Shown: positions 53,011-60,899 of the stretch, in pieces
Layout: each line of letters starts with the position of its first letter
Numbering within the stretch: the stretch's first letter is position 1
Origin: Sebaldella termitidis ATCC 33386
Lineage (GTDB): Bacteria > Fusobacteriota > Fusobacteriia > Fusobacteriales > Leptotrichiaceae
Reading direction: 5' to 3'
NCBI RefSeq assembly: GCF_000024405.1
Contig: NC_013517.1
Span: 3,255,989-3,319,988, forward strand
Length of the DNA: 64,000 bases
The notes under the pieces: model-generated
What the model saw: only the letters and a program-made list of their open reading frames with translations
What the model was told of the DNA's origin: nothing
Database searches by the model: none
Program-made: the position numbers and the translations under genes

Positions 53011-54324
53011 TTATTCAAAAAGTCTATTCTCTATAGCCTCCTGAAGCTGCATATGATCTTTTTTTGTCTGATCGGCATACTTTGCGGCAAAATCAGCTAC
53101 TGCCCCGGCAAATGTATCAGACTTACCGAGATAATCCGATATGGCAAAACGGTTTCCCGTATTGGCATGTGCATAGGCAAGAGCCGTGCCGCATGCCTGC
53201 CCGTAAAGGTCAAATCCTTCTTCCCTGATTTCTTCCATTGGTATGGAACCTTTCATATTCCAAAGCTGCCTTACATAAAAGTCCTTATCATTAAGTTTTC
53301 CCCATCCAAGAAAAATATCACTTCCTGCCTGTATAGCTCTCTGCCCCGCCACCACACGATGTCCACCGTTAATATAAGCATCTGTATTCAGATACGGCTC
53401 AAACACAGATTTAGAAGCTCCTTTTACCTGCATTATCAAAGGATCGTTATCATCTTTTCCCAGAAGAAGAACAGCAAAACACGGTGTTCCTACACTTCCT
53501 ATACCAACTACCTTTCTGACTATATCTGTTACTCTGAATCTGTTCAGAATAAGTCTTTTTTCACTTGAAAGGGTTTCACGGTAACTCTTCATGCCGTTAT
53601 GCACAAAATTCAAATCCTCATCACTAAAAACATGCTCTATTAAAGGAGGATTTTCTATAAATTTTCTTTCCCCGTTTACTATATGTGTGAATTTTTCCAT
53701 TGCTTTTTGGCTCGTACGGCTTCGTGCCTTGGCATTTACTTCATCGAGCTTTTTTCTCATCTTTTCTTTTTTTATATCAATATCATCGATTTTTATCTTC
53801 TTATACCATAAATCAAGGGTATTCATTTTAGTTGTTTCTTTCATAGTATCTTTATATGACTGTACGGCATTAAAAGCATATTTCAGACATTCTTTTCTTC
53901 CGATGCCTATAGATTCCCCGCCTAGTATAATACTGGCAGCAAGCCGTTTCAAATCCCATTCCCACGGTCCTTTTATAGTTTCATCAAAATCATTTATATC
54001 AAAAAGCAAGGTTCCTTCCGGAGAGCCGAATATCCCGAAATTGCCAATATGCGCATCACCGCAGATCTGAACATGTATTCCCGTGACTGGTGTTTTTGCC
54101 AGATCGTGTGCCATCACTGCTGCTGCTCCCCTAAAATATGTAAACGGCGATACTGCCATACGTTCATATCTTATCGGTATTAATTTTTCAATTCTTGCTT
54201 TATCTTGTTTTCTTAATATGGAAAGCGGATCTCTTTTTGGTGCAATTTCCCATTCAGAGTGACTGCTTCTGGGAACTTTTTCCCTTATCTCTTTCCAGTT
54301 TTTTCCGCTGCCGTTGTTTTGCAT
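53011..54324 (-). CDS. DUF2252 family protein
   Basis: 437 residues. Kinase-like features of the family are visible: GIHVQICGDAHIGNFGIF, FDINDFDET, GPWEWDLKRLAAS and VVGIGSVGTPCFAVLLLG. The GDxHxxN and DxxDFD arrangement resembles aminoglycoside-phosphotransferase-like folds, but the family's substrate is unknown. The start was set at ATG 54324, nine bases after AAAGG; a GTG at 54333 abuts that site. A monocistronic gene. Confidence 0.88.
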   Translation of the reverse strand: MQNNGSGKNWKEIREKVPRSSHSEWEIAPKRDPLSILRKQDKARIEKLIPIRYERMAVSPFTYFRGAAAVMAHDLAKTPVTGIHVQICGDAHIGNFGIFGSPEGTLLFDINDFDETIKGPWEWDLKRLAASIILGGESIGIGRKECLKYAFNAVQSYKDTMKETTKMNTLDLWYKKIKIDDIDIKKEKMRKKLDEVNAKARSRTSQKAMEKFTHIVNGERKFIENPPLIEHVFSDEDLNFVHNGMKSYRETLSSEKRLILNRFRVTDIVRKVVGIGSVGTPCFAVLLLGKDDNDPLIMQVKGASKSVFEPYLNTDAYINGGHRVVAGQRAIQAGSDIFLGWGKLNDKDFYVRQLWNMKGSIPMEEIREEGFDLYGQACGTALAYAHANTGNRFAISDYLGKSDTFAGAVADFAAKYADQTKKDHMQLQEAIENRLFE

Positions 54325-54506
54325 ATTACTCACCCTTTCATTATCCGTGTTAAAGTAAGTGTTACAAAAACCTTATAATACCTGTGCTGCTATATAATGA
54401 GAATATAGCATATTATCTTTGTAATTGCAAAAAAGATTTTCATTATTTTACTAGTTTTATTTAACGTAAAAGAGGAGTTTTTTTATTTTTATCATTTTTA
54501 CATATT

Positions 54507-54569
54507 AAAAGGGAGCAGCCGCTATTCCAACCGTTTATTTTCAGCCATACAGCCCGTTACTCCCTTATT
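54507..54569 (-). terminator. Terminator after the ABC-F gene
   Basis: AAGGGAG/CTCCCTT outer stem with inner GGCTG/CAGCC pairing; T-rich on the minus strand. Confidence 0.75.
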
Positions 54570-54570
54570 A

Positions 54571-56037
54571 TTATAAATTTATTATTTTAGTTGCAATTTT
54601 TCTGTTGAATGCACTGTCATGTTCCACATAAATTAATGTAGGATTATAGTTTAATATTAATTCTTCTATCTGAATCCGAGAAATTACATCAATAAAATTC
54701 AGTGGCTCATCCCATATATAAAGATGTGCCGATTCGCAGAGACTGCCTGCCAGCAGAACCTTTTTCTTCTGTCCTTCACTGTATTCATCTATCCTTTTGT
54801 CAAACTGTCCCCTGTCAAAATCCAGTTTTCTCAATATTGATTTGAAAAGAGTTTCATTTATTCCCCTGTCCTCTGCAAATGAGTTTAAAGTTCCCGAAAG
54901 AAAAGAAGCATCCTGCGGAACATACGAAATAGTTAATCCGCTTCCTGTCTTGATAAAACCCATATGGGGTATTTCCTCTCCTGCAAGAAGCTTTATCAGA
55001 CTGGATTTCCCTGAACCGTTTTTTCCTTTTATTACTGCTCTGTCTCCATTTCTAACAGAAAAATCCACTCCTTCAAATAAGATTTTATCTCCATAAAATA
55101 TTGATAAATCACTTACATCAACCAAAGAGCCCTTGGGATATACCATAGGATGAAGCTTCAGATTTTCGGCAGTTTCTATATTTTTCAAAAGACCTGATTT
55201 TTCTTCTATTGCTTTATTTTGCCTTGCTTCAATACTTTTTGATTTTTTCATCATTTTAGCAGATTTATGCCCCAGAAAACCTCTGTCTACTCCCTTTGTC
55301 CCAAATTTAGATTCCTCAGTTTTTTCAGACCATGAAGAAGTTCTCTTAGCCGCCTGCTTTAATCTGTTTATATCTTTTTTCAGTTTTTCATTTTCCGCTG
55401 TTTCAAAATTATCCTCTCTTTCCTTCTTCTGATTCCAGTCGGAAAAATTACCTCTTATAATATCTATATTTGTTTTATTAACGGATAATACATGGTCTAT
55501 AATTTTATCCAGAAAATCCCTGTCATGTGAAACAAGTATAAATCCTTTCTTTTTCTTGAGATATTCTGCTATTGTTTCCTTTCCCTCTTCATCAAGATGA
55601 TTTGTGGGCTCATCAAGAAGAAGAAAATTCTGTTCTTTCAGAAATAAAGCTGCAAGCAGAACCTTTGTCTGCTCTCCGTTGCTTAGTGTCTCAAACGGTC
55701 TGTACAGAACATCCTGATCCACATCAAGCAGTGAAAGCTCTCTGTTTAGCTCCCATACTTCATAGCTGTTATTAATTGAATCAATTATATCTATTGTGGT
55801 GTGTGATTTATCCTCTACCTCAAAAGGAAAATAATCAAATGTTACCGATGCCGAAATTTTCCCCCTGTAATCATATTTTCCCAGTAAAAGATTCAGCAGG
55901 GTAGTTTTTCCCCTACCGTTTCTTCCTATAAATCCCAGCTTCCAGTCTGTATCAATCTGAAAAGACACATCCTCAAAAATATTTTCAAAGCTTGTTTCAT
56001 AACTAAATGTCAAATTTTTTATATCTATTAATGACAT
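54571..56037 (-). CDS. Lsa-type ABC-F ribosomal protection protein
   Basis: 488 residues with two ATPase domains and no membrane helix. Walker A motifs are GRNGRGKTT and GKNGSGKSS; Walker B LLLDEPTNHLDEE and LYIWDEPLNFID; signatures LSNGEQ and YSEGQKKK. The inter-domain linker (about residues 185-300) is the antibiotic-resistance-domain arm. The N-terminus (MSLIDIKNLTFSYETSFENIF) resembles the Lsa group, which displaces lincosamides, streptogramin A and pleuromutilins from the ribosome; the spectrum here is unverified. Its leader holds a uORF and attenuator. Confidence 0.88.
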   Translation of the reverse strand: MSLIDIKNLTFSYETSFENIFEDVSFQIDTDWKLGFIGRNGRGKTTLLNLLLGKYDYRGKISASVTFDYFPFEVEDKSHTTIDIIDSINNSYEVWELNRELSLLDVDQDVLYRPFETLSNGEQTKVLLAALFLKEQNFLLLDEPTNHLDEEGKETIAEYLKKKKGFILVSHDRDFLDKIIDHVLSVNKTNIDIIRGNFSDWNQKKEREDNFETAENEKLKKDINRLKQAAKRTSSWSEKTEESKFGTKGVDRGFLGHKSAKMMKKSKSIEARQNKAIEEKSGLLKNIETAENLKLHPMVYPKGSLVDVSDLSIFYGDKILFEGVDFSVRNGDRAVIKGKNGSGKSSLIKLLAGEEIPHMGFIKTGSGLTISYVPQDASFLSGTLNSFAEDRGINETLFKSILRKLDFDRGQFDKRIDEYSEGQKKKVLLAGSLCESAHLYIWDEPLNFIDVISRIQIEELILNYNPTLIYVEHDSAFNRKIATKIINL

Positions 56038-56100
56038 AAAATCACCTCCCTGTCAGTAAAACATCAGTTTCAGATTTACTCTCTATATTAAAAATAAAAA

Positions 56101-56126
56101 AGAGCCGCAGGAAAGTTCCGCAGCCC
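56101..56126 (-). promoter_or_regulatory. Attenuator terminator in the ABC-F leader
   Basis: On the minus strand GGGCUGC/GCGGCUC with inner GGA/UCC forms a hairpin followed by UUUUUUAUUUUU, 64 bp before the start codon. GCAGGAAAGTT (56187-56197 on the minus strand) is perfectly complementary over 11 nt to AACTTTCCTGC in the hairpin (56107-56117) and can act as antiterminator. Confidence 0.75.
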
Positions 56127-56156
56127 GAAAAGAAATAAAATAGTTTTCTAAACCAG

Positions 56157-56234
56157 TTATTTCATATATATTATATCGAGAGTAATAACTTTCCTGCCCG
56201 GAAAAAGCAAAATAAAACAGCCGCTGCTGTTCAT
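56157..56234 (-). CDS. Putative leader peptide (uORF) of the ABC-F gene
   Basis: 25 codons, ATG at 56234, stop TAA at 56159. The antiterminator segment lies inside it, so ribosome stalling on this ORF could free or mask that segment. The ribosome binding site is weak (GGGA ten bases upstream). The peptide has a hydrophobic middle (CFILLFPGRKV). A 6-codon GTG-started ORF lies further upstream near 56280. Confidence 0.5.
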   Translation of the reverse strand: MNSSGCFILLFPGRKVITLDIIYMK

Positions 56235-56310
56235 ATACGCTATTCCCGAATTATTAATTAGCAAGAAATATTATTCACCCTCTCAACTCCAATCTGTAAT
56301 TTATTTAAAT

Positions 56311-56339
56311 ATTATAGCTTTTTATGTGCCAAAAGTCAA
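56311..56339 (-). promoter_or_regulatory. Promoter of the ABC-F gene
   Basis: Minus strand TTGACT (56334-56339), exact 17-bp spacer, TATAAT (56311-56316); leader of about 270 nt. The -35 lies just downstream of the preceding gene's stop at 56360. Confidence 0.8.
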
Positions 56340-56359
56340 ATTCTTTATCTGTAATTATT

Positions 56360-56698
56360 CTAATGATACCTTGTTAATTCTATCATAACAAAGTCCTCCT
56401 CGATTCTTTCCATACGGAATTCATCCACACACATTCCTACAAGATTCAATTCCGCCGAAACCTCACTTTCTCCCATGAGAACCCAGCCGTATTCCTCCAT
56501 CGCCCTGTCTCTTTTTTGTGAAAAGCACTCTTTTATCAGGTCAAACTCCCTGTCTGTAAGCTTACCCAAAAAAATAGTAATTATTGTTTTTTCCTGTGAA
56601 TAATTCAAATCCATTTTCAATTGATGATACTTCTTTTTAAGAAAAAAAGTCACAAGCTCATCTATAATCTTACCGTTTTTCTTTATCTCATTAATCAT
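56360..56698 (-). CDS. Hypothetical protein co-transcribed with DUF1576
   Basis: 112 residues, cytoplasmic, not recognised. Basic N-terminal half, acidic C-terminal half (EYGWVLMGESEVSAELNLVGMCVDEFRMERIEEDF). It starts one base after the DUF1576 stop, so the two are translated together. No function inferred. Confidence 0.65.
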   Translation of the reverse strand: MINEIKKNGKIIDELVTFFLKKKYHQLKMDLNYSQEKTIITIFLGKLTDREFDLIKECFSQKRDRAMEEYGWVLMGESEVSAELNLVGMCVDEFRMERIEEDFVMIELTRYH

Positions 56699-56699
56699 T

Positions 56700-57923
56700 T
56701 TAAGCCTTTCTTCTAAAGAGACTATCCATTATGCTGTGTATTATTCCTGCTACAAAGCCTCCTGCAAAACCGTTATTATAAAGATTCGCACCGCCCTGCC
56801 AGTCCGCTGTATACTGAACCAGACAAAAATGCATGACTCCCGCTATTATTCCTATAAAAAAACCATACTCTCCCGCCAGCGGAGCCAGCCCCGTAACAAA
56901 AATAATAGTCAGAATAACTGCCGGGGTAATTGTCGCATTGGTAGCTGCTATTATAAGCAGGCACCCTATTATTACCGGTGTTATATTTTTCGGATTTTTC
57001 CCGAATGCTGCAAAACCTATTACACTTATTATGGAGCCTACTGTTGCCCCATTTAGTGTAAGTCCGGTACTCAAAGCCACCATTGTAAGCAGTAATCCTA
57101 CGACACCCATATTAATAAGTGTCATTTCTTCGCCGAAAAGCCCGTAATAATCTGTAATTGCCCTTCCGCTCATAGACATCATTCTCTTATATTTATGCCA
57201 GCAGAAGCCGCCTTTTATAATCCCGAACAGCAGAAAATAACCCGATATTGACAGCAGAATCATAAGAAGTATCTGATGGACATACTGAGACTGGTTTACA
57301 TCTACCACTACATCAAGCTCGTATCCCAGCGTCCTGAATATCCCCGTAAAAAGCATGGCAAATATCCCGCCGGTAAAACCTATATTATAAAGGACATACC
57401 CGTTATGAAACCTTATTATATGGCTTGCCAGAGGAACAAGTATAAAACCGTAAAAAATCTTTATGCTTATCCCCAGAATAATCCAGAATATATTTAATTC
57501 AATGGTGTTGGTAGCTATAGGAGCCAGCCCTGCCCCGAACATCGCTATTACAAAATACTGCCTGAATGGTTTGTTATTGAATCTTGAATATAGATAAACT
57601 CCTGCATATACAGGCAGAATATTATATATATTCTTACCAAAAAACGAAAATCCCATTGTTGTTAGTAAACCAGCCATAACAAATCCGTTCAGCTCAATTC
57701 TGTTTATTCTTTGTACGAACAAAGTAAAAGCCATGACAAAAAACACATTTAACAATGTAGGTCCTATGCCGCTTACTGATGTATAATCAGTAATAAGTGT
57801 ATCCCTTGAGATAATCAGCCTCATCAGTCCCGTCCCTAATTCCTGAACAGGCGTTGTTACAAAAATTATTGCCAGAAAAAATAATAAAATTAAGTCAATA
57901 TGTTCTATCTTTTTAATTATCAT
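56700..57923 (-). CDS. DUF1576 membrane protein
   Basis: 407 residues, about ten hydrophobic segments, with two internally similar halves: FSFFGKNIYNILPVYAGVYLY and FAAFGKNPKNITPVIIGCLL, and HNGYVLYNIGFTGG versus GGANLYNNGFAGG. Such an inverted or tandem repeat is common in transporters. Function unknown. GGGAGG precedes the ATG. Confidence 0.8.
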   Translation of the reverse strand: MIIKKIEHIDLILLFFLAIIFVTTPVQELGTGLMRLIISRDTLITDYTSVSGIGPTLLNVFFVMAFTLFVQRINRIELNGFVMAGLLTTMGFSFFGKNIYNILPVYAGVYLYSRFNNKPFRQYFVIAMFGAGLAPIATNTIELNIFWIILGISIKIFYGFILVPLASHIIRFHNGYVLYNIGFTGGIFAMLFTGIFRTLGYELDVVVDVNQSQYVHQILLMILLSISGYFLLFGIIKGGFCWHKYKRMMSMSGRAITDYYGLFGEEMTLINMGVVGLLLTMVALSTGLTLNGATVGSIISVIGFAAFGKNPKNITPVIIGCLLIIAATNATITPAVILTIIFVTGLAPLAGEYGFFIGIIAGVMHFCLVQYTADWQGGANLYNNGFAGGFVAGIIHSIMDSLFRRKA

Positions 57924-57986
57924 AAACCTCCCGTTTTTACTTACATAAGATTATTTCAGATTTGTATCTGTAATATTTGGTATAAT

Positions 57987-58016
57987 ATTATACTACATCA
58001 CAAAAAGATTAGTCAA
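57987..58016 (-). promoter_or_regulatory. Promoter and dyads upstream of DUF1576
   Basis: Minus strand TTGACT (58011-58016), 18-bp spacer, TATAAT (57987-57992). A dyad CAGATTTGTATCTG (57957-57970) follows in the leader. The remaining 58020-58347 shows AT-rich DNA, a small AGCTGA/TCAGCT hairpin near 58075-58100, and a likely extended -10 (TGATAGAAT, 58312-58320) for the next gene. Confidence 0.65.
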
Positions 58017-58347
58017 TTTTTTCAATACATTTTTTTATAGTTTCAATAATTTTTTTATCGGATACAGTTAAAGCTGACTGCTGAAGCTGCTATAAATCAG
58101 CTGCTCTTTTATTTTTCATTTTTTTTGATAAAAAAATTCCTTTTGATTATTAATATATAATTTTTTTCTTTGTGTTTAATGTATACTTTTTCTGTAAATA
58201 AATATTATTTTCTTACAATTTTCATTTTTATTAAAATATCAGATATTAAAATTATTTTAGGATTAAAATCCTGAAATTGTTTCATCTGTTACAAAATATT
58301 TTTTTCACATATGATAGAATAGTAAGGATACATAGAAAGGAGAACAG

Positions 58348-59106
58348 ATGTTTAGCGAAACTTTGGAAAAACTAGATGAATACGGAATAAAAAAAGTAAA
58401 ACTTTTAAAACAGAGTAAAACAAAATACTTTATTGCTTCTATGCTTGCAGGATTTTATGTGGGACTGGGAATATTTCTTATTATGACAATAGGAGGAGTT
58501 ACAAGCCAGAACGGATATCAGTACAAAATATTTATGGGTCTCGGCTTTGGAATAGCACTAAGTCTTGTTATTATGGCCGGTTCAGAATTATTTACCGGTA
58601 ATAATATGGCTATGTTTTCCGGTATGCTGAATAAAAAAATTACCGTAAAAGACGGAATTAGTATATGGATATTTAGTTATCTAGGAAATCTTGCCGGCTC
58701 TATGCTTGTCGGACTGCTATTTTTTCTCTCAAATGCTGCAAATAAAGAGGTAGCTGGATTTTTACTGAATACTGCAAAGTCAAAGATGAATACGCCTGCA
58801 CCGGATTTATTTTTTAAAGGTATTTTATGTAATATCCTTGTATGTCTTGCGGTTCTCTCTGCAGTTAAGCTAAAAGAGGAAACAGCAAAACTTATTATGA
58901 TATTCTGGTGCCTTTTTGCATTTATAACTACCGGATTTGAACACAGCGTTGCCAATATGAGTCTCTTTTCGGCAGCATTGCTGTATCCGCATCCGCTGGA
59001 AATATCATTAATCGGTTTCGGGTATAATTTATTCTGGGTGACTCTGGGTAATATTGTCGGAGGCTGTGCTTTGGGCGGCGCCTATTATATAATCGGCAAA
59101 AAATAA
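58348..59106 (+). CDS. Formate/nitrite transporter family channel (FocA/NirC-like)
   Basis: 252 residues, six membrane helices. Conserved FNT segments: FYVGLGIFLIM, AGSELFTGNNM and the late GFEHSVANM with the central pore His. Members pass formate, nitrite or hydrosulfide; which one cannot be told from the sequence. AAAGGAG stands six bases before the ATG. Single gene ended by a bidirectional terminator. Confidence 0.9.
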   Translation: MFSETLEKLDEYGIKKVKLLKQSKTKYFIASMLAGFYVGLGIFLIMTIGGVTSQNGYQYKIFMGLGFGIALSLVIMAGSELFTGNNMAMFSGMLNKKITVKDGISIWIFSYLGNLAGSMLVGLLFFLSNAANKEVAGFLLNTAKSKMNTPAPDLFFKGILCNILVCLAVLSAVKLKEETAKLIMIFWCLFAFITTGFEHSVANMSLFSAALLYPHPLEISLIGFGYNLFWVTLGNIVGGCALGGAYYIIGKK

Positions 59107-59208
59107 GTATCATGGAAGTAAAGAGAATTTTTCAAATAAAATTTTGTAAAGGATATTTTCAGGCAGCTTAATATATGCGAGTCCAAAAAATAATCCGAGA
59201 AATATATA

Positions 59209-59238
59209 AAGGGCTTATTAATAACAATAAGCCCCTTT
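59209..59238. terminator. Bidirectional terminator
   Basis: AAGGGCTTATT/AATAAGCCCCTT with a six-nt loop; T5 on the plus strand. It separates the convergent channel and MipA genes. Confidence 0.85.
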
Positions 59239-59253
59239 TTATATCACAATATT

Positions 59254-60027
59254 TTAGAAATGAAAACTATATGATACTCCTGTACCTACAGTATAAATAT
59301 CTCTGTCCTTTACCAACGGGCTGTCTGCTATGCTGTTCCCATATCTTGTATAGCTGGCAGTAAGAAATACATTAAAACTCTTATTTATTTTTATCATACC
59401 TCTTACCCCTGTTTCAAAGTTAACAGAATCATCTGCTTTATAGCTCTTGCCGTTATTAATCCCTCTTGCAGCCTCGCTGTCTTTTATTCCGAAATAATAG
59501 TCAGTATAATTTTCACTCATGTATTCTACTGCGGCATACGGCATAATCGTTACTCTTTCTCCCAGTGCAACCGGCTGATTGATTTCAGCTCTTGCCAGCA
59601 TTCCGTCACTTTTATCAGATACATCCCCAGAAACATGAGCAATTATTCCTGTACCCAGAGGGCCAAAGTTATATTTCCCTCTTAATCCAAGATGAAAATC
59701 ATCTTTTCTTTTATCCATATCCTTAAATTCATTTTCTAAATCTTTGGGTTTATAACCTGTATAAAGATTGTATCTCCCGTAAGCCGTAAAAGTAAGGTTT
59801 TCCTTGTCATAAAAGCGATATCCAAGCTCCACGGGTGCTTCGTAATAAAAATTTTTATATCTGACTCCCACCACTGGAAGCGGCAATACTTCATCATTAT
59901 CCTTTTCTTTGTAAACACTGTTTCTGTAAAATACACCCAGACCTAAGTCTATACTGTTTTCTCTTTCTTTTTCTGCAAATGATACTGTTGATACCAATAA
60001 AGCCAATAATACTGATAATTTTTTCAT
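59254..60027 (-). CDS. MipA/OmpV-family outer-membrane protein
   Basis: 257 residues: signal peptide (MKKLSVLLALLVSTVSFA), then alternating beta strands ending in a C-terminal aromatic (GVSYSFHF), the mark of an outer-membrane barrel. IDLGLGVFYRNSVYK and LPLPVVGVRYKNFYYEA are family-like. It is evidence for a double-membrane cell. Role unknown; relatives scaffold peptidoglycan enzymes. Confidence 0.85.
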   Translation of the reverse strand: MKKLSVLLALLVSTVSFAEKERENSIDLGLGVFYRNSVYKEKDNDEVLPLPVVGVRYKNFYYEAPVELGYRFYDKENLTFTAYGRYNLYTGYKPKDLENEFKDMDKRKDDFHLGLRGKYNFGPLGTGIIAHVSGDVSDKSDGMLARAEINQPVALGERVTIMPYAAVEYMSENYTDYYFGIKDSEAARGINNGKSYKADDSVNFETGVRGMIKINKSFNVFLTASYTRYGNSIADSPLVKDRDIYTVGTGVSYSFHF

Positions 60028-60118
60028 AAATTTTCCTCCTGATTTTTTGTATTTATTATTAATAATATATGCTATTAATTTTTTTATTTTTAACTGATTC
60101 TGCTTTCTGTATTTTTAT

Positions 60119-60877
60119 CTAAAAATCCATCTTCATAAGCCATTCTGAAAGTCTTTCCTCACGCTTTTTATATTCATTTTCATATTTCCCGAGATGGTAT
60201 TCGCCGGTTATGCTTCCGTCTTTCATAAAAAGTATTCTTTCACTTCTCAAAGCTACTTTTATATCGTGAGTTACCAGCAAAACTGTTGTCCCTTCTTTAT
60301 TTATTCCGCATATGATATCCATTACATCATTGGCATATTTCGAATTCAGGGCACCTGTCGGCTCATCCCCGAACAGAATACAGGGGTTATTTATAAGTGC
60401 TCTGCAGATTCCTGCTCTCTGAAGCTGTCCACCTGATACCTCTGTAATATCCTTTTCTGCCAGCTCAAAAATCCCTGTTTTTTTCATCAGCTCTTCTGTC
60501 TTTTTATTTATTTCTTTTCTGCTTTGCTTTTTTGCCACATATGCAGGAAATGCAATATTATCGTAGATATTCATATTTTTTAAAAAATTTATATGCTGAA
60601 AAATAAAACCAATTTTTTCGAGACGTAATTTTGAAAACTCATTTTCCGAAAAACCGGATATTTCATTCCCTTCAAAAATAAGATTTCCTGATGTTATTCT
60701 GTCCATTCCGCTTATATTATAAAGAAGTGTTGATTTACCCGAGCCTGACGGACCCATCACAGACACAAATTCTCCTTTTTTTATCTTTATATTTATATTC
60801 TTCAAAACATCCTGCTTTATATTTTTATCAAATACATATGTTTTTTTTATATCCTTTGTTTCAAGTATTGTTTCCAC
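60119..60877 (-). CDS. ABC transporter ATPase, MacB/LolD type
   Basis: 252 residues. Walker A GPSGSGKST, Q-loop FIFQH, signature VSGGQLQR, Walker B ILFGDEPTGALN, and H-loop VTHD. The GDEPTGALN variant is typical of the MacB/FtsX-partner class. I chose the GTG at 60877, which follows AGGAGG by four bases; a frame to 60916 would begin inside the permease gene without a site. Partner of the FtsX-type permease upstream. Confidence 0.9.
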   Translation of the reverse strand: METILETKDIKKTYVFDKNIKQDVLKNINIKIKKGEFVSVMGPSGSGKSTLLYNISGMDRITSGNLIFEGNEISGFSENEFSKLRLEKIGFIFQHINFLKNMNIYDNIAFPAYVAKKQSRKEINKKTEELMKKTGIFELAEKDITEVSGGQLQRAGICRALINNPCILFGDEPTGALNSKYANDVMDIICGINKEGTTVLLVTHDIKVALRSERILFMKDGSITGEYHLGKYENEYKKREERLSEWLMKMDF

Positions 60878-60899
60878 AGTACCTCCTGTTCTATCCTTA

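Noticed and set aside
58074-58100. AGCTGA/TCAGCT hairpin as a terminator or riboswitch
   Set aside because: Short stem, no T run directly after it, and no transcript assigned upstream.
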